From the NCBI GenBank assembly GCA_900549135.1, contig URNI01000022.1, positions 1 to 21,304 of the forward strand: 21,304 nucleotides of DNA, in the 5' to 3' direction. Shown here in pieces: positions 14,876 to 21,304 of this stretch. The stretch comes from an uncultured Collinsella sp. GTDB lineage: Bacteria; Actinomycetota; Coriobacteriia; Coriobacteriales; Coriobacteriaceae. A model generated the notes under the pieces. The model was not told the DNA's origin. It made no database searches and saw only the letters and a program-made list of their open reading frames with translations. The position numbers and the translations under genes are program-made. Every line of letters begins with the position of its first letter. Position 1 is the stretch's first letter.

Positions 14876-16099
14876 TTAGAAATCGATGTCGGTGTCGTAG
14901 TAGCAGGCCTTGAGGATCTTCTCGAAGTCGGCAGCCTTGGTCTCACGCGGGTTCTCGGGCGTGCAGGCGTCCTGCTCGGCGTTCGCGGCGATCTCGGGCA
15001 GCTTGGCGAGGAACTCCTCCTCGGAGACCATCTGCGGGTTCTCGGCGTCGACCTTCACGCCACCATTCGCGTAATCCTTGATGGACTGCGGAATGTTGAG
15101 CTGGTCGTTGAGGTCGCGAATCTTCTGGACGAGCGCGGCGATGAGCTCCTCGTTGGTCTCGCCGGGAAGGTGCAGAATCTCCTTGGCCACGTAAGCATAA
15201 CGCTCGGCAGCACGGGGATCCTTGGAGTTCCACTGGATGACCTTGCCCAGGTACATGGCGTTAGCAGCACCGTGGATGATGTGGCCGTTCTCGAAGGCAG
15301 CACCGGTCTTGTGAGCCATGGAGTGAACGATGCCGAGCAGGCCCGAGGAGAAGGCAATACCGGCGATGCACTGAGCCTCGTGCATGTGCTGACGGGCCTC
15401 ATGGTCGCCAGCATAGGACTTGGGCAGCCACTCGACGATCTCGCGGATGCCGTGCAGAGCGTTGGCGTCGGTGAACATGGAAGCGCAGGTGGAAACGTAG
15501 GCCTCCATGCAGTGGGTCAGAGCGTCCATGCCGGTATGAGCGCACAGCTTGGCGGGCATGGTGTAGGTAAGCTCGGGGTCGACGATGGCGACATCAGGGG
15601 TGATGTTGAAGTCGGCCAGCGGGTACTTGATGCCCTTGGCGTAGTCGGTAATGACGGAGAAGGCAGTGACCTCGGTAGCGGTACCGGAGGTAGAGGAGAT
15701 GGCGCAGAAGTGAGCCTTCTGACGCAGCTCAGGGAAGCTGAACGGCTGGATGATGTTGTCGAAGGACTCCTCGGGATACTCGTAGAAGACCCACATGGCC
15801 TTAGCGGCATCGATGGGAGAGCCGCCGCCGATGGCGATAATCCAGTCGGGCTCGAACTCGCGCATGGCCTCGGCGCCCTTCATGACCGTCTCGATGGACG
15901 GATCGGACTCGACGCCCTCGAACAGCTTGACCTCGAAGCCGCCCTCTTTGAGGTCGGCCTCAACGTCCTGCAGGAACCCGCCGCGGCGCATAGAGCTGCC
16001 GCCAGAAACGATGATGGCCTTCTTGCCCTTGAGGTTCTTCACCTCGTGGCGAGCGCCCTCACCAAAGTACAGATCGCGAGGATTGGTAAAACGTCCCAT
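14876..16099 (-). CDS. Iron-containing alcohol dehydrogenase (group III)
   Basis: An NAD-linked alcohol/aldehyde oxidoreductase of fermentative metabolism, 407 aa. The nucleotide loop is IAIGGGSPIDAAKAMW (88-103). Four metal ligands fall at the FucO-type spacing: Asp192 and His196 (GMDALTHCMEAYVS), His259 (VHSMAHKTGA) and His273 (NGHIIHGAAN). SSTSGTATEVTAFSVI (135-150) is a family signature. It resembles butanol or 1,3-propanediol-type dehydrogenases; the substrate is not determined by sequence. There is no N-terminal aldehyde dehydrogenase domain, so this is not AdhE. The start is ATG 16099 with a strong AGGAGG 7 nt upstream; a 17-residue upstream extension is not supported. It ends at a strong terminator. 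Evenly preferred codons throughout suggest high expression. Confidence 0.93.
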   Translation of the reverse strand: MGRFTNPRDLYFGEGARHEVKNLKGKKAIIVSGGSSMRRGGFLQDVEADLKEGGFEVKLFEGVESDPSIETVMKGAEAMREFEPDWIIAIGGGSPIDAAKAMWVFYEYPEESFDNIIQPFSFPELRQKAHFCAISSTSGTATEVTAFSVITDYAKGIKYPLADFNITPDVAIVDPELTYTMPAKLCAHTGMDALTHCMEAYVSTCASMFTDANALHGIREIVEWLPKSYAGDHEARQHMHEAQCIAGIAFSSGLLGIVHSMAHKTGAAFENGHIIHGAANAMYLGKVIQWNSKDPRAAERYAYVAKEILHLPGETNEELIAALVQKIRDLNDQLNIPQSIKDYANGGVKVDAENPQMVSEEEFLAKLPEIAANAEQDACTPENPRETKAADFEKILKACYYDTDIDF

Positions 16100-16610
16100 A
16101 CTGTGCCTCCTAAACAAGCCCCTCTTAGACTTGCGTATATAACGGAGCACCCGATTGGCTCCGTTAGGACCGTTTTGCGCGTTGCCGGCGATGACAATGC
16201 GCGATGTCTAAACGTCTCAACGCTCAGACAAACACTATTTTACCGTTCTGGTTGGTCGGTTATTCACCTAAAGCCAACAATGATGAAACGTTTTTTCTAT
16301 CCCTGAAGACCCTTGTGCGGCATCCATACTCCCAAGCTGGGCAAACGTTTTATCAAGGTTGACCACATATCCCGGGCAGGACTGTGCCACTCCAAAATGC
16401 GCCCCGTTCGCCGCCAAAAATCGACCGTTTGCGGCACCGTGATACCACTCAGTCGTCCAAGGTGCCGACATTTGTGCGACATCCGTCTGACATCCGTCTT
16501 CGTGGTGCAAAGGTGCATGTCCAAGTGCGGCACCCCCGGTGTGCCACATGCGGGTAAACTAGAGCCTTATATAGAGAAATTTGAACCCTAACCGCAGCAA
16601 AGGAGGCCCC
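16100..16610. other. 511-bp divergent gene-free region
   Basis: Lies between the iron dehydrogenase (minus) and the TPR pair (plus); no ORF in it looks coding. It contains a perfect 9-bp hairpin near the dehydrogenase (16140-16166) and two copies of AAACGTTTT (16286-16294 and 16343-16351). It also has an exact tandem repeat of GACATCCGTCT (16478-16488, 16489-16499) and a TATATA at about 16569-16574, a possible -10 for the TPR genes. The stretch 16310-16550 repeatedly uses GTGCGGCA/GTGCGGCAC-like words and may be repeat-derived. No Rex-type TTGTTAA palindrome was seen. Confidence 0.5.
16140..16166 (-). promoter_or_regulatory. Hairpin in the alcohol dehydrogenase leader
   Basis: TAACGGAGC (16140-16148) and GCTCCGTTA (16158-16166) form a perfect 9-bp stem with a 9-nt loop, 41 nt before the dehydrogenase ATG. 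It could be an operator on DNA or a stabilising 5' hairpin in the message. No T-tract follows, so it is not a classical attenuator. Confidence 0.5.
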
Positions 16611-17687
16611 ATGGCATTCGATCCCATTCAAGAGGATTGCCATCGCCTCGTTCTTGAGGCCTTGCGCCGCGACAATATCCCGCTCACCGACGGTGCCGCC
16701 GTAGAGCGTCTGATGGAACAATTCACCCGCAACCCCGCGCCGCTCATCGTGCACGACCGCGACCGCGCCGGGCACCTTATTGCCAAGGTAGTCGAGGCTG
16801 TCGACTACCGCATTCCCTTTATCCCTGACGATACCCAGGCAGAGCAAGAAGAGGCCGCTGCCGAGAACATGCTTCGCGAGGCAGCCGCGCTCGACCCCAC
16901 CAACTGGGATGCCCAGCGCATGCTGACCGCCCTCACCGCCGAATCCAACGAGGAATACGTACAGTATCTGGTGTCCAAGTGCGACGAGGTGGAGCACGAC
17001 CTGGCGCTCAAGATCGCCTCGGCGCAGGACCCCTACGAGCGCGAGGCCGCTGGCGACCTTATGCGCCGCCCCTACCTGCGCTGGCTTGCCGCCCTTGCGT
17101 CGCGCGCCCTCATTAGCGGCCGCTATCGCATGTCGCTCGAAGCCGCAAACCGCAGCCTGGACTTTGCACCCAACGACCCCGCCGGCGTCCGCCATACTGC
17201 GATGCTTGCCATGGCAAAGCTCGAATACCCTGCCGAGGAGCTCAAACGCTTTCGCTCTGCCCACTCCGTGCCCTATCTTGCCAACACGCCGCTGCGCCGT
17301 CGTCCCAAGGACGCGGAGCGCGACTTGGACCCGTGGACGCTCATCGCGCTGATGAGCGCTGCCTGGCGCGAGCTGGACTACGAGGGTGCCGAGCGCTACT
17401 TGCGCATCCTTGCACGCTCGTGCCCGCACGCAGCCGAGGCGCTCTACTTCCAAACCGAGTTTCCCGATGGCGTCTATGCCCGCGTCAACGTGGGCGTGGG
17501 CTCCACCGACGAGCTTGTCCTTGCGCTGTCCGAGGCGACGCCGGTACTGCAGGAGGGCTTGGGCGCCCCCGACAACGCCAGCTTTGCCGCCTGGGTCGCC
17601 ACCAACGATATCGTGCGTTCCCAGATCGACGAGCGCATCCTGCGGGCGGCCGAGCAGGGCTTGCCGTTTAAGGGAGGAGACCTCTAA
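16611..17687 (+). CDS. TPR-like helical protein, first of a pair
   Basis: A 358-aa cytosolic protein made almost entirely of amphipathic helices, with no signal peptide. Residues 154-205 (YLRWLAALASRALISGRYRM… then LDFAPNDPAGVRHTAMLAMAKLE) fit the TPR-type pattern with the NPxDxxGVR turn seen in several bacterial TPR proteins. A second repeat-like unit is at about 246-285 (LMSAAWRELDYEGAERYLRILAR). No catalytic motif was recognised. The start is ATG 16611 with AAAGGAGG just upstream; the longer TTG-initiated version would overlap that site. Its TAA overlaps the ATG of the next gene (TAATG), so the two are translationally coupled. Function is unknown; the pair may form a complex and lies 5' of the MurT-GatD gene. 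Confidence 0.8.
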   Translation: MAFDPIQEDCHRLVLEALRRDNIPLTDGAAVERLMEQFTRNPAPLIVHDRDRAGHLIAKVVEAVDYRIPFIPDDTQAEQEEAAAENMLREAAALDPTNWDAQRMLTALTAESNEEYVQYLVSKCDEVEHDLALKIASAQDPYEREAAGDLMRRPYLRWLAALASRALISGRYRMSLEAANRSLDFAPNDPAGVRHTAMLAMAKLEYPAEELKRFRSAHSVPYLANTPLRRRPKDAERDLDPWTLIALMSAAWRELDYEGAERYLRILARSCPHAAEALYFQTEFPDGVYARVNVGVGSTDELVLALSEATPVLQEGLGAPDNASFAAWVATNDIVRSQIDERILRAAEQGLPFKGGDL

Positions 17688-18730
17688 TGGATCCGAGCGT
17701 CTACATCCCCGCCTACCTGGAGCGCGCCTACGTTGCGTCGCATCCCGAACTCACCGATGCAGCACGCGAGCTTGTCCATAACGACGTGAGCGTCAACCCT
17801 CATAAGTATGCGCAGACCAAGCATGCCCAGGCGCTGCTGTCCTATGCCGGCGTTCACCGCCACCTGCTTGACGAACTCCATCGCATCGAAGACATGGGCA
17901 GCGACGAGGAGTTTGAGCAGACGCGCAACCGCTTGTTCGACGATATGCGCGATGAGCTGCTCAAGATCGTCCGCATCGATGCGTATGTCCTCGATGCCCA
18001 GCTGCTCGCCATCATTTTGGCGGACACGCCCGTTGATGCCTGCCTGGGCGACCTGCTGAAGCTCGAAGCGACCGCGGCCGATTACCTGCAGCAAAGCGTG
18101 CCCGGGTTCGATATGGAAGCCCCACACTACTGGGCCAACAAGGTGCTGGCAGACGGCGTGACGGCGGCCGATCTCACCGCAAGCGAGCCGGCGCTTATCG
18201 GGTGGCTCCACACGCTCGAGGCCATCTCGCAGCTGTGCATGGCGAGCGCTCGCTACCGTGCTGCCGTCAACTATTCTCGCCGTGTTCTTAAGGCGGAAGG
18301 CTATCCCACCCGAGCGGCAGGCACCGTGTTACTCGCCCTCGCTCGCCTGGAAGACGAGGACGGCTTTTTTGCCCTGGCCCACCAGCTCGAGGAGCAGATG
18401 GGGGCCGATACCCTCGAGAACTCCCCCTGGTACTTGCTCGCCCGCACGATCTTGCTGTTCAAAACGAACAAGATGCGCCCGGCGACACGCGCGCTGCGTG
18501 AGTTTGCCAACCGCTGCGAGGGCGGCGCGTTCTTTTTGCTGAACCCCATGTATCAGACGCCGTACCTTCCCTGCCGGCCCGAACCGCACGACCCCTGGGA
18601 CCTTTCGCATCAGGCAGTTTGGGAGGCCGACGGTATCATCTCGGATACTCCCGACTTTGCCCCCTGGGCCAACGCTTGCGAAGACGTATCGCAGCTTGCC
18701 CAGGAATTTGCGCGCCGTTACGGCTTTTAA
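17687..18730 (+). CDS. TPR-like helical protein, second of a pair
   Basis: A 347-aa all-helical cytosolic protein. The region LIGWLHTLEAISQLCMASARYRAAVNYSRRVLKAEGYPTRAAGTVLLALARLED (about 168-221) lines up with the TPR-like region of the upstream product. It also has a comparable tail with NPMYQTPYLPCRP and DPWDLSHQAVWEA versus VPYLANTPLRRRP and DPWTLIALMSAAW. The two are therefore diverged paralogues. The start ATG 17687 overlaps the upstream stop by one base and is preceded by GGGAGGAGA. Only 45 nt separate it from the MurT-GatD gene, so all three probably form one operon. No enzymatic motif was found. Confidence 0.8.
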   Translation: MDPSVYIPAYLERAYVASHPELTDAARELVHNDVSVNPHKYAQTKHAQALLSYAGVHRHLLDELHRIEDMGSDEEFEQTRNRLFDDMRDELLKIVRIDAYVLDAQLLAIILADTPVDACLGDLLKLEATAADYLQQSVPGFDMEAPHYWANKVLADGVTAADLTASEPALIGWLHTLEAISQLCMASARYRAAVNYSRRVLKAEGYPTRAAGTVLLALARLEDEDGFFALAHQLEEQMGADTLENSPWYLLARTILLFKTNKMRPATRALREFANRCEGGAFFLLNPMYQTPYLPCRPEPHDPWDLSHQAVWEADGIISDTPDFAPWANACEDVSQLAQEFARRYGF

Positions 18731-18775
18731 CGGCGCAAACGCCACGACCATGTCATTCACGTTAGGAACGGCTTC

Positions 18776-20953
18776 ATGAACTTCCGCTCATCTCTCGCCT
18801 GCACCTCGAGCGATATCGCCCGCTGGGGGCTGCGCTCCGTCCTTAAGCGCCAGGGTGGCGTACTCCCCGGCCGCATCGCCATGAAGATCGACCCCGAGCT
18901 GCTAAGCGACCTCGCGGGCCTTGTCGACCGCAGCGTGGTGATCACCGGCACCAACGGCAAGACCACCACCTCCAACCTCATCGCCGACGCCGTTGCCGCC
19001 AGCGGCGCTACCGTGGTATGCAACCGCGCTGGCAACAACATGGAGCCGGGCGTAGTAGGTGCCCTGCTCGAAGCCCGCAGCAATCTTAAGCGTGCCGGCA
19101 ACGGCAAGCGCGTAGGCGTCTTTGAGTGCGACGAGCTCTACACGGTGCGCGTCCTGCCCAAGCTCAAGCCGACGTACTTTGTGCTGCTCAACCTGTTCCG
19201 CGACCAGCTGGACCGCTACGGCGAGATCGACCACACCCAGGACGTCATCGCCCACGCGTTGGAGCTTTCGCCGGCAACGACGCTCATCTATGACGCCGAC
19301 GATCCGCTGTGCGCCTCGATCGCCGCGCGCGTCCCCAATACGAGCATCGCCTTTGGCATCGACGGCGCCACGGGCACCGAGTCCGATCGCATTAGCGACT
19401 CGCGTTTTTGCTCGCAGTGCAACGCGCCGCTGGAGTACGACTATGTGCAGTACGGCCAGCTCGGAGCCTATCATTGTCCTTCGTGCGGTTGGGCCCGCCC
19501 TGAGCTTGTCCGTCGCGTGACGGGCGTGGAGCTCGGCTGCGACGGCTACGGCTTTGAACTGAACTTTGGACCCGACGCCGACGCACCAGCAACGCACATC
19601 GCCACGCGCTACAACGGCCTGTACATGATCTATAACGTTGCCGCCGCCTTCTTTGCGGCGCGCGAGTTGGGCGTGGACGCGGCGCATCTGCAGCCCACGC
19701 TCGATGCCTACGTCCCCGCCGGCGGACGCATGGGTCGCTGGGAGATCGCCGGCCGTACCGTCGAGGCAAACCTGGCCAAAAATCCCGTGGGCTTCGATCG
19801 CCAGATCCAGTCCATTAAAACGGCGGGCGGCAGACTCTGCGCCTTCTTCCTGAACGACAACGACGCCGACGGCCACGATGTCTCGTGGATCTACGACGTT
19901 GACTTCGAGCGCATCGCCGATACCCCAGGGCTTGTCGCCTTTGCCGGCGGTACGCGCGCGCACGATATGCAGGTACGCCTGAAGTACGCCGGCATCGACG
20001 CCGCCATCATCTCGGATATCGAGCAGGCGATCGGCGCCGTGGCAGACGAGGCCGCCAATGACACCTTCTACGCCGTCGCCAACTACACGGCCTTCCCGCC
20101 GCTGGTCAAGGAACTCGACGAGCTTAAGGGCACCGATGCGAGCTCGGTTGCCTCCCACGCCGTAACGCGCGCCGATGGCAGCGCTGTCCCCACCGACATT
20201 GTGCCGGTCGAGCTTTCGCGCCCGCTGCGCATCGTCTACCTGTATCCCGATGCCCTCAACCTCTATGGCGACGGCGGCAACGTCATCGCCCTCGAACGCC
20301 GCTGCGCCTGGCGTGGCATTCCCGTGCGCGTGGACGAGGTCCGCATGGGCGAGACGCTCGATCTCACCGACGCCGATATCGTCATGATGGGCGGTGGATC
20401 CGACCGCGACCAGTTGGCTGTGGCACACGAGCTGCTCGCTCAAAAAGACAAGGTCGCGGCCTATGTTGAGGATGGCGGCTCGCTGCTCGCAATCTGCGGC
20501 AGCTATCAGCTGCTCGGCCGTTCGTACTACATGGGCGACAATCGCATTGAGGGTCTGGGCGTCATTGCCGCCGAGACCGTGCGCGGCTCCGACCGTCTGA
20601 TCGGCAACGTCGCCGTCAAAACCGACCTGGCACCCGAGCCCTTTGTGGGGTTCGAGAACCACGGCGGCCGCACCCTGCTCGATGCAGAGGCCACGCCGCT
20701 CGGAACGTCCGTCGTCACGGGCACCGGCAACAACGGCGATGATGGTCTTGAGGGCCTCATCTACAAGGGCGTCATCGGCACGTACCTGCACGGACCGGCA
20801 CTGCCCAAGAACCCCGAACTCGCCGACTGGCTCATTACCCACGCCCTCGAGCGCCGTGGCGACGCCCAGGCCACAGCCCTGCTGCCGCTCAAGCCCCTCG
20901 ACGACACCTACGAGCGCGCCGCCCACGACGCAGCCATGAAGCTCCTCCCCTAG
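18776..20953 (+). CDS. murT-gatD: Fused MurT-GatD: lipid II isoglutaminyl synthase
   Basis: Amidates the alpha-carboxyl of D-Glu in the lipid II stem peptide, using glutamine and ATP, at the cytosolic face of the membrane. Residues 1 to about 455 are MurT. They have the Mur ligase P-loop GTNGKTTT (58-65), ECDE (117-120), the NLFRDQLDRYGE segment (139-150) and a zinc ribbon with Cys212/215/234/237. The DUF1727 part carries AKNPVGFD (334-341) and NDNDADGHDVSWIYDVDFE (360-378), the region of the catalytic Asp. After a roughly 30-residue linker (452-480), residues 482-690 are GatD. This has LYPDALNLYGDGGNV, nucleophile Cys574 in AICGSYQLLG and His672 in GTYLHGP. In Staphylococcus and Streptococcus these are two separate proteins; here they are one continuous 725-aa frame. 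The start is ATG 18776 with AGGAA 7 nt upstream. It probably shares an operon with the TPR pair. Confidence 0.94.
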   Translation: MNFRSSLACTSSDIARWGLRSVLKRQGGVLPGRIAMKIDPELLSDLAGLVDRSVVITGTNGKTTTSNLIADAVAASGATVVCNRAGNNMEPGVVGALLEARSNLKRAGNGKRVGVFECDELYTVRVLPKLKPTYFVLLNLFRDQLDRYGEIDHTQDVIAHALELSPATTLIYDADDPLCASIAARVPNTSIAFGIDGATGTESDRISDSRFCSQCNAPLEYDYVQYGQLGAYHCPSCGWARPELVRRVTGVELGCDGYGFELNFGPDADAPATHIATRYNGLYMIYNVAAAFFAARELGVDAAHLQPTLDAYVPAGGRMGRWEIAGRTVEANLAKNPVGFDRQIQSIKTAGGRLCAFFLNDNDADGHDVSWIYDVDFERIADTPGLVAFAGGTRAHDMQVRLKYAGIDAAIISDIEQAIGAVADEAANDTFYAVANYTAFPPLVKELDELKGTDASSVASHAVTRADGSAVPTDIVPVELSRPLRIVYLYPDALNLYGDGGNVIALERRCAWRGIPVRVDEVRMGETLDLTDADIVMMGGGSDRDQLAVAHELLAQKDKVAAYVEDGGSLLAICGSYQLLGRSYYMGDNRIEGLGVIAAETVRGSDRLIGNVAVKTDLAPEPFVGFENHGGRTLLDAEATPLGTSVVTGTGNNGDDGLEGLIYKGVIGTYLHGPALPKNPELADWLITHALERRGDAQATALLPLKPLDDTYERAAHDAAMKLLP

Positions 20954-20959
20954 CACCCC

Positions 20960-20998
20960 ACCACCACAAAGGGGACAGGCACCTTTGTGGTGGTTTTG
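20960..20998 (+). terminator. REP-like hairpin serving as terminator of murT-gatD
   Basis: ACCACCACAAAGG (20960-20972) and CCTTTGTGGTGGT (20982-20994) form a perfect 13-bp stem with a 9-nt loop, followed by TTTTG. It begins 6 nt past the murT-gatD stop. The loop core (GGACAGGCA, reverse TGCCTGTCC) resembles that of the hairpin at 15-43. The right arm reappears at 21180-21193, so it belongs to a repeat family. Confidence 0.7.
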
Positions 20999-21016
20999 AC
21001 CCATCCCAGCGGTTTG

Positions 21017-21071
21017 TCTCAATCTGTAACATCTAGACCGTTAAAAGTCGTCTTACTGTTACAGAATGAGA
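21017..21071. repeat. 55-bp hairpin repeat, copy 1
   Basis: TCTCAATCTGTAACA (21017-21031) faces TGTTACAGAATGAGA (21057-21071), 14 of 15 bases paired with a 25-nt loop. It is preceded by TTTG. It matches copy 2 in arms, total length and loop length but not in loop sequence. Confidence 0.8.
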
Positions 21072-21096
21072 TGTTCGTCCCGACGCCTGCCTTTTG

Positions 21097-21151
21097 TCTC
21101 AATCTGTAACAGATAGAGCCGATTTGCCAGCCCAGATGTTACAGATTGAGA
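21097..21151. repeat. 55-bp hairpin repeat, copy 2
   Basis: TCTCAATCTGTAACA (21097-21111) and TGTTACAGATTGAGA (21137-21151) pair perfectly over 15 bp with a 25-nt loop. It is preceded by TTTTG. It lies exactly 80 bp after copy 1. The left arm ends in a further small palindrome TCTGTAACAGA. Confidence 0.8.
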
Positions 21152-21179
21152 TATTTGAAAATCGGAATAGAAGCCTACT

Positions 21180-21193
21180 CCTTTGTGGTGGTT
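21180..21193 (+). repeat. Half copy of the 20982 hairpin arm
   Basis: CCTTTGTGGTGGTT repeats the right arm of the hairpin at 20960-20994 exactly over 14 bases, without its left partner. It is flanked by a 7-bp inverted pair ATCGGAA (21161-21167) / TTCCGAT (21197-21203). It is likely a decayed or partial element. Confidence 0.6.
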
Positions 21194-21251
21194 GATTTCC
21201 GATCTCAACCGAACACATTGAGCGAATAGGCCGTTCCCGCAGCTAGCCGAA

Positions 21252-21292
21252 CGCCCCCGCGGCCCCTCACGGGCCCCCGGGGGCGCCGTTTT
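21252..21292 (+). terminator. GC-rich terminator-like hairpin at the window end
   Basis: CGCCCCCG (21252-21259) pairs with CGGGGGCG (21278-21285), and CGGCCC with GGGCCC extends the stem inward with one unpaired base. TTTT follows at 21289-21292. The gene it would serve is unclear: the nearest plus-strand gene already ends at 20953, so it may belong to something past the window or be another repeat. Confidence 0.45.
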
Positions 21293-21304
21293 CCCAGTTG
21301 AAGG

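Noticed and set aside
16281..16296. CcpA cre site at TGAAACGTTTTTTC
   Set aside because: It lacks one base of the cre core spacing and misses the 3' CA, so it is described only as a repeated AAACGTTTT word.
16100..16610. Rex (redox) operator in front of the alcohol dehydrogenase
   Set aside because: No TTGTTAA-type inverted pair was found on either strand in this gap.
18902..21022. A 706-aa open frame on the minus strand opposite murT-gatD
   Set aside because: It mirrors a well-supported gene. Its protein is Gly/Val/Ala/His-rich with no domain and is the usual antisense product of GC-rich codon bias.
21017..21151. Possible CRISPR array
   Set aside because: Only two units, each itself a hairpin with paired arms and a variable loop; no regular repeat-spacer series and no cas genes.

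Overview
The window is GC-rich bacterial chromosome with dense, short-spaced genes. The mix of gene families points to an anaerobic, fermentative, Gram-positive gut-type actinobacterium, most likely a Coriobacteriia member such as Collinsella. That mix is a GH4 6-phospho-alpha-glucosidase with its PTS, a cluster of iron-type alcohol and glycerol dehydrogenases, polyferredoxin-like clusters, and MurT/GatD peptidoglycan amidation. The assignment is inference from gene content and style; no rRNA or other taxonomic marker is present. No tRNA, rRNA, CRISPR array, integrase or recognisable transposase was seen.

Left part (1-5632). guaA (minus) ends at an intrinsic terminator and lies divergently from a cytoplasmic type I asparaginase (plus). 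Next comes a 244-bp AT-rich, gene-free element with imperfect terminal inverted repeats (MITE-like). It is followed by a small divergent module: a 72-aa XRE regulator and an unrecognised 129-aa protein that share a promoter containing a 24-bp perfect palindrome. ychF and a small DUF1648-type membrane protein follow on the minus strand.

Sugar locus (5633-10945). On the minus strand are an alpha-glucoside PTS EIICB (MalP/GlvC type) and an NAD/Mn-dependent maltose-6'-phosphate glucosidase (GlvA type). On the plus strand, divergently, are a zinc polyol-type dehydrogenase and a GntR/UTRA regulator. The 356-bp divergent region holds a good sigma70-type promoter and repeated operator-like motifs. 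Together the genes would import and phosphorylate an alpha-glucoside and split the 6'-phosphate to glucose-6-phosphate plus an aglycone. The linked dehydrogenase suggests the aglycone may be a polyol, as in maltitol or isomalt; this is a hypothesis.

Redox block (11077-16099, all minus). It contains a protein with four predicted 4Fe-4S clusters, two GldA-family dehydrogenases that resemble each other, and a group III iron-dependent alcohol dehydrogenase. Intrinsic terminators separate several of these. One lies directly in front of a gldA start codon and may be an attenuator.

Right part (16611-20953, plus). Two overlapping genes for TPR-like helical proteins are followed by one 725-aa gene that fuses MurT (Mur ligase with a four-Cys zinc ribbon and DUF1727) to GatD (glutamine amidotransferase). 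In the characterised systems these lipid II amidation subunits are two proteins.

The intergenic gaps are unusually rich in hairpin repeats. Two share almost the same loop core but have unrelated stems (15-43 and 20960-20994). Two near-identical 55-bp hairpins stand in tandem at 21017-21151. Others are at 10955-11021 and 13580-13641. They look like REP/MITE-type dispersed elements, some of them serving as terminators.
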